Shown: piece by piece, positions 11,256-24,285 of the stretch
How the letters are laid out: each line of letters begins with the position of its first letter
Position numbering within the stretch: the stretch's first letter is position 1
NCBI RefSeq assembly: GCF_048544455.1
Contig: NC_133534.1
Coordinates: forward strand, 121,792,269 to 121,856,268
DNA from: Silene latifolia
Lineage: Eukaryota; Streptophyta; Magnoliopsida; Caryophyllales; Caryophyllaceae
Length of the DNA stretch: 64,000 nt
Reading direction: 5' to 3'
The notes under the pieces: generated by a model
What the model saw: the letters and a program-made list of their open reading frames with translations, nothing else
What the model was told of the DNA's origin: nothing
The model's database searches: none
Translations under genes and position numbers: made by a program

Positions 11256-14200
11256 ATGAAGATTGGTCTTTGGAATATTAGAGGCATGAATAAGCTCATA
11301 AAGCAATTAGAGGTTATTTCCTTATTCAATAAAAGTAGTTTGGATCTCTTGTGTATTGTTGAAACTAGGGTGCGATTTAATAAAGCTGCTCCTATTCAGA
11401 TGAAGGTTTTTAAGCATTTCTTTATCATTGATAACTACTCTGCTCATTACGATGGTCGAATTTGGGTTGTTTGGAGGAATTCTTCTCTTTCTGTTCAATG
11501 TTTAGATGTTAGCAGCCAGTGGATTCATTTGCTGGTTGGTACTGGTGCTGTTCAAATGGAGGTCACCTGTGTTTATGGGTTCAACCATCCTGCTGAGCGC
11601 TTACCTCTCTGGGATTTCTTTATTGGTAAGGCTTCTTGCCCTAGGCCTTGGCTGGTACTAGGTGACATAAATTGTGTGCGTTCTTGTGAGGAAAGGATTA
11701 GTTCTGATCCCCCTCAAATACATGCTATGGATGAATTCAACCAGGCCTTAGCCAATTCTGGTCTGGAGGAGATTCGAACTCAGGGTTGCTGGTTCACTTG
11801 GACTAATAAGCAGGACCAACATGACAGGAAATGGATGAGATTAGACAGGGTCCTGGCTAATGCTCATTTGTTCAGGGAGTTCCCAGATTCTGTTGCTGAG
11901 GCTTTGACAGCTGGGATCTCTGATCATTCCCCCCTTATTATCGCTGTTGGAAGCAATTCTCATAGCAGGAAGTCATCTTTTAAGTTCTTAAATTGCTGGA
12001 GTCAGGATGCCACTTTCAAAACTTTGGTTCACCATGAATGGACTACTTATATTCATGGGTGTGCTATGTATCAGTTGGTCCAACATCTAAGGAGGTTAAA
12101 AGGGAAACTTAAGTCTCTCCACCATCAAAGCTATTCTGGTATTACTTCAAAAGTTGCTTTGTTAAAACAACAGTTACAAGACTGTCAGCAGCAGCTACAG
12201 CAAAACCCTACTAGTCAGGTGATTTGTCTTGAGGAGGAGATGCTTAATCAACAGTATACTAAATTTCGTACTATTGAGCTTAGCATTGCCTATCAGAGGG
12301 CTAAAAGTTTTGAGATTCGAATGGGTGATGCCAGCACCACTTATTTCTTCTCTAAGGTTGCCAGTCGTAGGAACTCTGCTAATATTAACAAGGTAATTGA
12401 TGTTCAGGGAGTTGTTTGTACTAATCATGAGGACATTGCCAAAGCTTTCTTGCACTACTATGAGGATTTATTGGGAACTGATGGTGCTGTCACTGATTTT
12501 GACACTTCTATTATTCAAAATGGGAACTGCTTATCTCTTGAGGATGGTACTTCTCTATTGGCCCCTGTAACTGCTGCTGAGATCAAGGCTGCCTTATTCT
12601 CTATTGATCCTAACAAAAGCCCTGGTCCTGATGGATACACTTCTGGTTTCTTTAGAGAGGCTTGGGATGTAATACATATTGGGTTTGTTGCTGCGGTTCA
12701 AGACTTTTTCAGAACTGGGAAATTGCTTAAGGAGGTTAATTCCACCCTCATTTCTCTCATTCCTAAGGGTAACTCTCCTTCTACTGTCCTTGATTATAGG
12801 CCCATCTCATGTTGCTCAACCGTCTATAAGACTATTAGTAAAATCATCACTAATAGATTAAAGATGGTTATGCCCCTTATTGTTGGAGAAGAGCAGGCTG
12901 CATTTATCTCTGGAAGATCCATTTTTGATAACACAATGCTTGCTAATGAGTTGGTCAGGGGTTATAGCAGGAAATACAAAACTCCTCGGTGTGTGGTCAA
13001 AGTAGACATCAAAAAAGCTTTTGACACTGTCAATTGGAGCTTTCTGAAAGTCATTTTACCTCTCTATGGCTTAGCTCCTCAGTTTTGTCATTGGATTATT
13101 ACTCTGGTCACTAGTTCCAGATTTTCTCTGAAGATCAATGGGAGTAGTGAGGGCTTCTTTGAAGGTAAGAGGGGACTAAGGCAAGGTGACCCCCTCTCCC
13201 CTCTTCTTTTTGTCCTTTGTATGGAGGTTCTCACTCGTATTTTCAAGGATATGAGGGTTGCCTCCCAGTTCAGCTATCACCCTAAATGTGTTAGACTCCA
13301 CCTCACACATCTCGTTTTTGCTGATGATCTTCTTGTTTTTGTTAGAGGTGATCTTCCTTCTGTCTTGGCTGTTAAGGAGTGTTTGAATCTTTTTTCTGAT
13401 TTCTCTGGTCTTACTCCCAATCCCAGTAAGACAAACATCTATTTTGCTGGGGTAGGAGCTGCGGTTAAGCATTTGATTCTGGCTCAAACTGGGTTTGTTG
13501 AGGGCACTTTCCCATTTAAATACCTGGGTATCCCTCTACATCCTTCTAGATTGACAGTTGATCTTTTTCAGCCTCTCCTTGCTAAAATTCAGGTCAAACT
13601 TGGGGAATGGGCTAGTCTTCAACTCACTTATGCAGGTAGGGTTCAGCTTATTAACTCTGCTGTTTTTGGTATGGAAGCCTTCTGGTGTGCGTGCTTGTTA
13701 CTTCCAAAAGGGGTGATCAGGAAAATTGAGAAAGCTTGTAGGCAGTTTCTCTGGGGATCTGAGTCTCAGTGTCGTATGATCTTCTTTAGCTGGAATAAAG
13801 TGTGTAGGAAGAGATCTCAAGGGGGTTTTGACATCAGAGAAATACTCAGTTGGAACAAAACGTTATTATTAAGGATCTTTTGGAAGTACTACAATCACAG
13901 TCCTTCTTTTTGGATGGCCTGGTCCAAGGAGTATGTATTCAAGAATCTCTCATGTTGGGATCTTGATGCTGATACCTGTTCCTCACCTATTTGGCAGAAA
14001 ATCCTACACATTAGGGATGAGTTTGCTGAAAAGGTGGGTTCCAGGGATGCTGTACAGGCCTTGTTTCTGAGCTGGTCTGCTTCAGGAGTGCTCCCACTTC
14101 AGGATGTGTACACACTCTTCCATGGCTCTCACCCTGAGCTAAGATGGGTTAAGCCACTCTTGGACAATATTGTTGTTCCCAAACACGCAGTTATTGCCAC

Positions 14201-14627
14201 CTTAGCTGCTCACCAGGCTCTCGCTACTGTGGACAATCTTTGCAAGAGGGGTCTGGTTCTTGTGAACAGCTGCTCACTCTGTTGTGCTGCTGCAGAGAAT
14301 GCCAGTCACTTATTTTTCCAATGCTCGTTCTCTAGGGATCTACTACAACAAGTTCTGGTTTGGCAGGGTGTTACCAGGGGTGTCCTTAGCCTTAAACATG
14401 AGCTTTATAAGATTGCTCTTTGTAGAGGGACTAAGTGGAGAAGGAAGGTAGCATGCTGTGCCATTGCTGCTACTATTTATTACATCTGGCAGGAGAGAAA
14501 TAGGCGTGTGTTTGATGGAGGTCATTTGGGAGTTGGCAAGCTCCTAGCTATGATTAAATATGACGTTTGTGTGCGAATGTACTCTTGGAGCAATGGGTCT
14601 GTTGTATCCCAGCTACTTTCTATGTAG
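11256..14627 (+). CDS. LINE ORF2: endonuclease - reverse transcriptase - zinc-binding domain, intact frame
   Basis: 1123 codons from the first in-frame ATG (11256, MKIGLWNIRGMN) to TAG at 14627 without interruption. Domain order: apurinic-like endonuclease/EEP fold (residues 1-230; NIRGMN, CIVETRV, LVLGDINC, ISDHSPLI with the catalytic His); reverse transcriptase (about 480-760; SLIPKGN, DYRPISCC, KVDIKKAFDTVNW, GLRQGDPLSPLLF, and the active-site box LVFADDLLVF); zf-RVT-type zinc region (about 990-1080; CSLCCAAAENASHLFFQCSF). The frame is already open from 10866, overlapping the end of ORF1. ATG 11256 is preferred because it starts the endonuclease domain and there is no earlier in-frame ATG. 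It nicks target DNA and copies element RNA in place. All visible catalytic residues are present. Confidence 0.93.
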   Translation: MKIGLWNIRGMNKLIKQLEVISLFNKSSLDLLCIVETRVRFNKAAPIQMKVFKHFFIIDNYSAHYDGRIWVVWRNSSLSVQCLDVSSQWIHLLVGTGAVQMEVTCVYGFNHPAERLPLWDFFIGKASCPRPWLVLGDINCVRSCEERISSDPPQIHAMDEFNQALANSGLEEIRTQGCWFTWTNKQDQHDRKWMRLDRVLANAHLFREFPDSVAEALTAGISDHSPLIIAVGSNSHSRKSSFKFLNCWSQDATFKTLVHHEWTTYIHGCAMYQLVQHLRRLKGKLKSLHHQSYSGITSKVALLKQQLQDCQQQLQQNPTSQVICLEEEMLNQQYTKFRTIELSIAYQRAKSFEIRMGDASTTYFFSKVASRRNSANINKVIDVQGVVCTNHEDIAKAFLHYYEDLLGTDGAVTDFDTSIIQNGNCLSLEDGTSLLAPVTAAEIKAALFSIDPNKSPGPDGYTSGFFREAWDVIHIGFVAAVQDFFRTGKLLKEVNSTLISLIPKGNSPSTVLDYRPISCCSTVYKTISKIITNRLKMVMPLIVGEEQAAFISGRSIFDNTMLANELVRGYSRKYKTPRCVVKVDIKKAFDTVNWSFLKVILPLYGLAPQFCHWIITLVTSSRFSLKINGSSEGFFEGKRGLRQGDPLSPLLFVLCMEVLTRIFKDMRVASQFSYHPKCVRLHLTHLVFADDLLVFVRGDLPSVLAVKECLNLFSDFSGLTPNPSKTNIYFAGVGAAVKHLILAQTGFVEGTFPFKYLGIPLHPSRLTVDLFQPLLAKIQVKLGEWASLQLTYAGRVQLINSAVFGMEAFWCACLLLPKGVIRKIEKACRQFLWGSESQCRMIFFSWNKVCRKRSQGGFDIREILSWNKTLLLRIFWKYYNHSPSFWMAWSKEYVFKNLSCWDLDADTCSSPIWQKILHIRDEFAEKVGSRDAVQALFLSWSASGVLPLQDVYTLFHGSHPELRWVKPLLDNIVVPKHAVIATLAAHQALATVDNLCKRGLVLVNSCSLCCAAAENASHLFFQCSFSRDLLQQVLVWQGVTRGVLSLKHELYKIALCRGTKWRRKVACCAIAATIYYIWQERNRRVFDGGHLGVGKLLAMIKYDVCVRMYSWSNGSVVSQLLSM

Positions 14628-14745
14628 TTAGGCTGGTGTTGTGTGTTTCTTGTATTTCTAGATGGTCCTGTTTGTAAGTTCGGTTTTTTCCATTTTAATG
14701 AGAATTACTGACTTCTTACAAAAAAAAAAAAAAAAAAAAAAAAAA

Positions 14746-14747
<2 letters not shown>

Positions 14748-14777
<30 letters not shown>
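14748..14777 (+). repeat. (TAA)n, 30 bp, between L1 tail and retroelement copy 2
   Basis: Ten TAA units follow the L1 poly(A) directly and run into retroelement copy 2. They represent the continuation of the microsatellite into which the L1 inserted. Confidence 0.95.
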
Positions 14778-14778
<1 letters not shown>

Positions 14779-15518
14779 TCTGATTGGTTGTGTGCGGTTC
14801 CTATCTCGGGGTTGGGTCAGACTATGAACGGGAGGACTTACCGTTGTGTGCTGGGGTATCGTCTGGGTGTTCCGTTATTCCCGGTATCTAGGCCCTGTCC
14901 GGCTTGCTCTCGGGTTTTTGCTGAGGATGTTTTTGGGGACCACTGTTTGTTTCTTATCTTGCATCTTGTGGCCGTTAAACATCGGCATAACCTTGTCCGG
15001 GACACTCTTTTCGACATACGCTATAGATCTGGTATTACTGCGGGAAAGGAGGTTGATATCGGTTTGGTTGATGGACATGGTGGCTCTCTTCGTCCTGCGG
15101 ATTTATTGCTTTATTCTTGGGACAGGGGGCGTGATGTGTGCGTTGACTTGACAGGTTCTTCTCCTTTGACTCAGACTGGGATGGCGGATTTTGTGCCTAG
15201 CCGGGTTGTCGCCGATCTTTGCTTTCGTCGAAAGTGTGCTAAGTATGGGGATTTGTGCGCGGTGGCGGGTTACGGTTTCCTTCCTTTCTCTTTCTCTTCA
15301 CTTGGGGAGCTGGGTTCGGATGCTGTTACCTTACTCAAGCGGATCCAGAAATTCTCGGTATCTCAGGATGCGGGGGCTCGGGTGGCCCCTTACATTTTTA
15401 CTAGACTTAGCTTTGCTGTTGCTAAGGGTGTGGGAGCCCAGATTGTATCTCGGCTCCCCACCAATTTCATGTAAACTTTTATTTTTTTATTTTAATGAAA
15501 GCTGCGCGCATCCCTTTA
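14778..15518 (+). mobile_element. (TAA)n-tailed retroelement, 5'-truncated copy 2
   Basis: Starts 'ctctgattggttg', almost the same breakpoint as copy 1, and ends 'gcgcgcatccctttata' followed by (TAA)n. Closely similar to copy 1 by eye, with local differences near 14945-14970 and 15213-15230. Confidence 0.8.
14779..15474 (+). pseudogene. C-terminal fragment of retroelement protein: zinc finger plus restriction-like endonuclease-like domain (copy 2, open frame)
   Basis: About 231 codons are open to TAA at 15474, reading SDWLCAVPISGLGQTMNG, RPCPACSRVFAEDVFGDH, KHRHNLVRDTLFDIRYRSG, GKEVDIGLVDGHGG, LRPADLLLYSWDRGRDVCVD and SRLPTNFM. The last Cys/His position of the zinc cluster is altered compared with copy 3 (GDHCLFLILHL against GDHAVSC), so the finger may be damaged. 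The frame is also open leftward through the poly(A)/(TAA)n (poly-Lys/poly-Asn), but that part is not a real protein. It lacks the reverse transcriptase part and any start, so it is a dead fragment. Confidence 0.65.
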
Positions 15519-15855
<337 letters not shown>

Positions 15856-16744
15856 TTACTCATAATCCTTCCAGCCTTTGGTGCTCTTGGAATAGGGCTT
15901 ACCATCTTTCTCATTGTTCCATCTGGGAGTTAGATTGCAGAGACAGGTATTGTGAGAGCTTTAGAAGCATAATTTTTCTCAAAAATGATCTTCTCAAAGA
16001 AAACGGTAACCCAGTAGTCGCTTCGACACCGCTTAACAGTTGGTATGTTGGGGGTAAGTTCAGGGTTCAGTATGCCTATGAATGGTTTCGAACGAAATAC
16101 CCTCTTCTTCCTTGGACTAAAGCTTTAACTCATCACGTTGTGGTTCCTTGTCATGGTCTGATTGCTTCTCTGGCTAGTCAGGAGAGGTTAGCCACTGTGG
16201 ATCAGCTTATTCGTAGGGGATTGTATATTCCCAATAGGTGTGTGTTATGCAAACAGGCTGCAGAAAGCCATGCTCATATGTTCTTTCTATGTCAATTTTC
16301 TGCAATTGTTTGGTCTCAGGTTTTAAGTTGGATGAATATGTTGGATGAATATGCCTGGGAGGAGTTGTGATTTTAGGACTGAACTGTTTTGGTGTACTCA
16401 CAGAGGTAGTCGAAGGCATTGGAAACATTCATGGTACCTCAGTTGCCTCACCACAACAGTATACTGTATTTGGAAGGAACGTAATAGGAGGATATTCACT
16501 GGTCAAGAATGCTCACCAGAATCACTCGTTTCTATCATTAAGCGTTTATCTACTATTGCTCTTCTTTCTCGTCCTTGCTTGGATACTAGAAGTATGGTTG
16601 TAGCTGCTCTTCATCCTCTTCAGCCTACTATGTAGGCATTAGTGGATATTCTTTTGTATTGAATTTATCCTTTTTGTTTTCCCCTTGAGGAAGAATAAGA
16701 AGGATTATAATTTCTTGCAAAAAAAAAAAAAAAAAAAAAAAAAA

Positions 16745-16746
<2 letters not shown>
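15856..16746 (+). mobile_element. 5'-truncated L1-type LINE inserted in (TAA)n
   Basis: Begins abruptly in coding sequence after (TAA)n, and ends in a poly(A) tail (16719-16746) followed again by (TAA)n. Same arrangement as the L1 at 9533-14747. Confidence 0.88.
15861..16635 (+). pseudogene. LINE ORF2 C-terminal fragment with a 13-bp duplication frameshift
   Basis: Open from 15861 (HNPSSLWCSW) through the zf-RVT-type zinc region CVLCKQAAESHAHMFFLCQF to about 16345. There the 13-bp sequence 'gttggatgaatat' is present twice in tandem and shifts the frame by +1. The shifted frame continues to TAG at 16635 (VYCIWKERNRRIF). The duplication alone explains the break. 5' truncation removed the endonuclease and polymerase. 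Confidence 0.85.

Positions 16747-16776
<30 letters not shown>
16747..16776 (+). repeat. (TAA)n, 30 bp, after LINE tail
   Basis: Short residual microsatellite after the LINE poly(A); marks the right edge of the (TAA)n nest. Confidence 0.95.
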
Positions 16777-17368
16777 GGATTATATAATTGTAGAGTATGA
16801 GAGAGAGGTATGAGTGTAGTCAACCTTTGATTGGTCGAGATTAAAAATAGTCTTACATATGAAAATGTGACGGTCTATTGCTAGACGGAAATTCGCCTTA
16901 AACCTACTATAATTTAAGACGGAGCTTTATTATTATTATTGTCGCTATTAATATTATCCGACAAAAATATTTATTTTATATAAACAAGCTTGTGAAAATG
17001 TAACTTTTATAAAATTTATGTTCAAAAGGAGATTAATTAAATTAAATAATTTAAAAATATAAAATAAAGTAATCGAACGGTTAAATAGATTTTAATGTCA
17101 GAATAAGAAATTCGCGGGTGTTACACATCTAGAAGTCTAGATTATATAGTTTATTAATCACTTTATTTATTTCTGCTCCGAGTTGTAATTATTTTTTTTA
17201 TATTGAGTATAGTTTGGTGAATTTGTAATAAATATGTAATCAATAAATTTTATCTAAAGTACTCAGGTTTGTTGTACTTTGTTAGTCACTACCTCGGAAA
17301 ACCGAGATGGTAACGCTCCTATTTATTTGGAAATGTCTTGGTAAAGGCTTCTGAATAAATAGGGGTGT
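16777..17368. other. AT-rich non-coding stretch
   Basis: No open frame of note. Contains 'aaatttaagacgg'-type motifs and two 'aataaatagggg/ctatttattt' segments (17320-17365) that are partly inverted. No TE ends could be defined. Confidence 0.5.
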
Positions 17369-17383
17369 TACATAACCAATATT

Positions 17384-18383
17384 TTTTTTGGGTGGAAATG
17401 TAAGTAATATTATAAAACCAAGCCAAAAGAGGCCATCAAACACCATTACAACCATTGCAACTATTCACCAATGTTCAGACTACCATATACATACATTATA
17501 ACACACATTACATGAGTCCTCGCTGAGTACACCAGTCAATCTCCCCTCTTTTCAGACTTCCTACAGAGATATTCATAAGCCGCATTCTACAATCAAACTT
17601 TATACGCTTAAGGATAACAGCAGGGTGAGTCACATATCCATCCACACGACAAGTATTTCTGCAAAGCCAAATGTGGTATTGCATAGCAGCAACAAGTGAA
17701 CTAAGGAGCAAGCGGGTAAAACCAGTATGTTTCCTGATTCTCAATATACTGTCAGTACTAAGATGAACAGGTACCTGCATCTGCAACCAGGCAAATAACT
17801 GAGTATAACATTGCCTGGCATAAACACATTCCTGGAATAAATGTCGATGATTCTCATCATGAATGCCACATAAAAAACATCTAGTTTGTTGAGTAATACC
17901 CATCTTAAAAAGCCTATCAAGAGTCAAGAGTCTTTCCTGATTTAGGAGCCAAAGAATAAAAGAGTGTTTGGGAATGATGAATTTGTTCCACACACTCTTG
18001 AACCAAGGGACCCTGCTCATATCATGTTGAGTGAGCCACTTATACCCATCATTTATCGTGTACTTCTCATCATCAGCAGACCATTTCCCTTGCACATAAG
18101 CATCTTTAAAGACCTCTTTGATCTCACACACTTTCCTCCATGCCCAGGAACTAGCACTAGTAGGTTTATAATCCATGCAATCAGTCTGTTTTATATAAAC
18201 TTTGTCCACCCATTGAATCCACAAGTTATCCTTCTTCCTTGCTATCCACCATACCAATTTACCCACAGCAGCAATGTTCCACTGTTTTGTATCCACAATT
18301 CCAAGCCCTCCAAACAGTTTCCCTTTACATAGAGTATTCCAAGCTACTAAAGGAGCTTTAGAGTAGGAATCATCCCCCTCCCA
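17384..18383 (-). mobile_element. 5'-truncated LINE, minus strand, with 15-bp TSD
   Basis: TACATAACCAATATT flanks it on both sides (17369-17383 and 18384-18398), an exact target-site duplication. The 3' end (left side) has a short A tail seen as TTTTTTTT at 17382-17389. Only the ORF2 C-terminus is present. Confidence 0.92.
17508..18383 (-). pseudogene. LINE ORF2 C-terminal fragment (zf-RVT region)
   Basis: The frame is open from the insertion edge (reading VWEGDDSYSKAPLVAWNTL) to TGA at 17508, about 290 codons. The zinc-binding pattern is CFLCGIHDENHRHLFQECVY, preceded by FIIPKHSFILWLLNQERLLT and followed by YHIWLCRNTCRV, the usual order at the end of plant LINE ORF2. Sequence differs clearly from the LINEs at 2 kb and 14 kb, so it is another subfamily. 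Catalytic domains are missing. Confidence 0.88.
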
Positions 18384-18398
18384 TACATAACCAATATT

Positions 18399-20970
<2,572 letters not shown>

Positions 20971-20986
20971 TTATTATCATTATTAT

Positions 20987-20988
20987 TA
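20987..20988. other. TA target-site duplication of the 237-bp MITE
   Basis: TA at 20987-20988 pairs with TA at 21226-21227, the two-base duplication expected for Stowaway insertion. Confidence 0.85.
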
Positions 20989-21225
20989 CTCCCTCTGTTT
21001 CTTTATATATGATTTTCTCACATTTCGAGACACTCCTTTTCTCTTCAATATCTCCTAAAATATAAGACTAAATAATGTGATATGTATACTCATATGAAAG
21101 AGCTTTTCGTAAGGAATTTAATGTTAACATTTTTATAATTTTTGAACAAATATATTTATCTTAATATTAAAGTCAAAGGCTTACCTCGTAAATGTAAAAC
21201 GTCATATATTAAAAAATGGAGGGAG
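20989..21225. mobile_element. Stowaway-type MITE, 237 bp
   Basis: Terminal inverted repeats CTCCCTCTGTTTCTTTATAT (left) and CTCCCTCCATTTTTTAATAT (right, reverse complement), flanked by TA on both sides (20987-20988, 21226-21227). CTCCCTCYGT termini and TA target duplication define Stowaway elements (Tc1/mariner superfamily). No coding capacity. Confidence 0.92.
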
Positions 21226-21351
21226 TATTATATTATCATTATTATTATATTATTCCGTCTCATACATAATTCGTATAAAATGCAACATAATATTATTTAT
21301 ATAATTATAAAATACGGGGTATTACAGAACATCATTAGAATCACCCGCTAG
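21226..21351. other. AT-rich spacer between MITE and LINE
   Basis: Short TTA/ATA-rich sequence, no gene. It separates the MITE from the 3' edge of the minus-strand LINE. Confidence 0.5.
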
Positions 21352-24135
21352 TCACTGATATCCCAACGAAACAGAAAATTCATGCTCTGACCTTCTCCAC
21401 TCCTCATCAAACATAAAAGGTTTCAGAATGTCTTTAACCTCACATACTCTCCTCTAAGCCCAGCTAGTGCTAACAGTAGGTGTATAATCAATTCAGCTTC
21501 CCTGCTTTATGTATATGGAATGAACCCATCTTACCCATAAATGATAAGCCTTCATCTGAACCCACCAAACATATTTCCCAACCAATGCAATGTTCCATTG
21601 ATGTAGATTTTTTAGCCCTAATCCACCTTTCCTCTTTGTCTTACATATTTTCTTCCAAGACACTAGAGCAAGACTCTCCTTAAGCTCATTCCCATGCCAT
21701 AAGAAATCCCGCAACTAGCTTTAATTTTATTCAACATTGCTTTTGGAAAAATGAAAATACGAGCCCAATAGTAATGTAAAGAACTCAGCACAGACTTTAT
21801 GAGTACTGCCTCCTCAACATAAGAAAGTTTCTTTGCCCAAATTCTCTTTATTCTTTATGTCACCTTATCTACCAAACATTGACAATCAAGGATAGCCCAC
21901 CTCCTTGGTATGATATTCACCCCTAAATAGCGAAAAGGAATGCTCCCCCTCTTCATACCAGAGGCATCCTCAATCCCCTTCAAAATAATGTCACCCACAC
22001 CATTGCTATAGAAACTGGACTTTCCACTGCTCATCTTGAGTCCAGAGGAGATAGAAAAGGTCTCAAAGATGCTAAGCAAAAGAGTAGCTGGTATCAGGTC
22101 ACCCCTACTAAATAGCAATAGGACATCATCAAAACACAAGTGTGTGAGGCTTAATCTAGCACAAACAGGATGGTATCTAAATCCCTTAAACTTGTACAAG
22201 ATCCCCAATAATCTACTCAGATATTCAAGATAAATTGTGAACAACAGGGGGAGAGGGGATCCCCCTACCTAGAGAGGGGATCCCTCTTCCTTAGCCCTCT
22301 CTTATCCTTAAAGAAACCAAACACATCACCATTCAGTGCAAGAGAATAAGAAGGAGTATAGACACATTGCATGATAAGTTCAATACTAGTATGTGGAAAT
22401 TTGAGGCCAGACAGCATATCTTGAAGAAATCTCCATTCAATTGAATCATATGCTTTTTGCAAATCAATCTTCATCATAATCCTTGGTGAAAAAGCTTTCC
22501 TTTTTTAAAGTTTTATAAGATCTTGTCATATAAGGATGTTCCCCATTATGTCTCTGCCTTTGATGAAGGCACTTTGAGAAGAACTGATGATATCAAGGAG
22601 TATACTGCTTAGTCTTGTGCACATAACCTTAGCCAAACATTTATACATTGTATTGCAACAAGCAATTGGGCAAAATTGAATTACAATATTAGGAATATCT
22701 GTCTTTGGTATCAATGTCAAAATAGTGTTATTTGACTCTTTCACAATCTTCCTTGAATTAAAGATACTCATAACTGCATCACACACCTCTTTTCCTATTA
22801 TATGCCAAGAGTCTTTGAAAAATTGTATACTGTATCCATCCGAGCCTGGTGCTTTGGTCCCAGGAATGGAGAACATTGCATTTTTATCTCCTCATCAGTA
22901 ACATGCTTGGTCAGAATATTTCTATGTTCATCTGTGAGGCAATTACCAGTGGAAATGACACCATGATGAACAGGCTGGACCTCTTTTGATTCTCCTAACA
23001 TACCCACATAGTAGTCCTCAAAAGCTCTCTTAATATCCTCAGGGTTATAGCATAATATCCCCTCCATATTTTTAATTTGGTAAACTCTATTCCTTGCTCT
23101 TCTTCTTTTTATACTTGAGTGGAAGAAAGAAGTGTTTGCATCTCCTTCTTTTACCCAGTTCTCTTTTGCTTTCCGTGCCAGAAAAACATTCCTGGCTTTG
23201 ACCAAATGAATTAAATCCTGTGCATAATCTCTCTGAGCTTTGCAAAGGTCATTAGTCAGAGGATTATGCATCAGTTGCTCCTGGAAATGCTTAAGAGCCA
23301 GTTCAGTGATCTGGGTTAGGTTCTCAATGTCACTAAACTGGTCTTTATTCAGTCTCTGAAATGCACCTTTTAAACCTTTCAGTTTTTTCACAACTTGGAA
23401 CATGGGGTGCCAAGGACCTCTACATTCCACCCAGTTGTCACTACCTCCTCAAAATTATCAGCTAAAGCCCACATATTAAAGTATTTAAAGGGTAACTTCT
23501 TCCTTTCCATCACCTCATCAGTATTAATTATGCATAGACAGTGATCAAATAACCCTTCAGGGAGGAAATTTGCCACAGACCCACGAAACATCTAAATCCA
23601 ATCATCATTTACTAATACCCTATCAAGCCTGCTGTACACTTTTATATTATCCTCATGCTTATTGTTTCAGGTGTAGAAGGAGCCATTCACTTTCAATTCA
23701 TGTAAATTACCGATATCCCTCATGTCCCGCATGGGTGCCATTTCAGCCCACGTAACAGCACCACCGTCAATTCTTTCACTCTTGTAACTTATTGAAACCA
23801 TAGACCACAGTAAACCAGTAAGAAGTCTTCTTCATCTTATCAAAAACCTTAAAATGAATGTACTGAGTTGTGACACTTAACATATCCACCTGAAACTGGT
23901 TGGGCTCCCACATAAGCCAGACTCTGCCACCCTGCTGCCAACTACTATTAGTGCAAATTGACCAATCCTCACAGATATTTTTCCTCACTTTTTGTCACTT
24001 CTTGCCCATTATTTTAGTTTCTAATAACCCAAACAGCCCTATTTTATTCTGGTGTAAAAACCACCTTATTTCTTTTTGTTTATCTAGGGTGTTCATACCT
24101 CTTATATTATAGAAGCCCATACTACCCATTATCAT
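21352..24135 (-). pseudogene. LINE ORF2 (endonuclease-reverse transcriptase), multiply broken
   Basis: Starts MIMGSMGFYNIRGMN at 24135, just after the ORF1 stop. Endonuclease pieces read NIRGMN, LLETKIM, then a TGA stop near 23996, then ICTNSSWQQGGRVWLMWEP and WFTVVYGFNKLQE. A middle part (23430-22798) reads NWVKEGDANTSFFHSSIKRR. Reverse transcriptase pieces are KAPGSDGYSIQFFKDSW, NNTILTLIPKTD, MMKIDLQKAYDSIEWRFLQD, KDKRGLRKRDPLSR, and the active-site box as LCFDDVLLLFSRGD (22150 region). The distal part ends around 21493 (WVRWVHSIYIKQGS) with a further decayed tail; the zinc region is missing. At least five frame changes or stops make it dead. Confidence 0.88.
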
Positions 24136-24145
24136 TATGGACAAC

Positions 24146-24285
24146 CTAGCTTACAGCTTTTCCCCTACTCTCACTTCTAGCTTTTTTTATAGACAGAGTC
24201 GGGGCATCCATGAAGGTTATTCCCCTTGGGGTGAAATTTCTAGATTCTACAGTCTCATGCCTTAACATTCTGCTTATGAACCTTC
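24146..24285 (-). pseudogene. LINE ORF1 C-terminus, left fragment
   Basis: Reads RFISRMLRHETVESRNF, TPRGITFMDAPTLSIKKAR and ESRGKAVS, then TAG at 24146, ten bases before the ORF2 ATG. It continues the ORF1 coding sequence that resumes at 33119 on the far side of the copia element. Confidence 0.75.
24281..24285. other. left copy of the copia TSD (CCTTC)
   Basis: CCTTC at 24281-24285 is repeated at 33119-33123 immediately after the right LTR. A perfect 5-bp target-site duplication, as expected for Ty1/copia integrase. Confidence 0.92.

Larger units (their letters stand above)
21352..24285 (-). mobile_element. LINE split by a copia element: 3' portion (end of ORF1 and ORF2)
   Basis: Minus-strand LINE whose ORF1 C-terminus (24285-24146) and ORF2 (24135 to about 21352) lie here. 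The rest of ORF1 lies beyond the copia element, from 33119 to about 34100. No poly(A) is visible at the left edge, so the 3' end is also lost. Confidence 0.88.

Noticed and set aside
16140-16635. Host RNase H or zinc-finger gene
   Set aside because: The zinc region and flanks match the ORF2 C-terminus order of the neighbouring L1, and the copy ends in poly(A).
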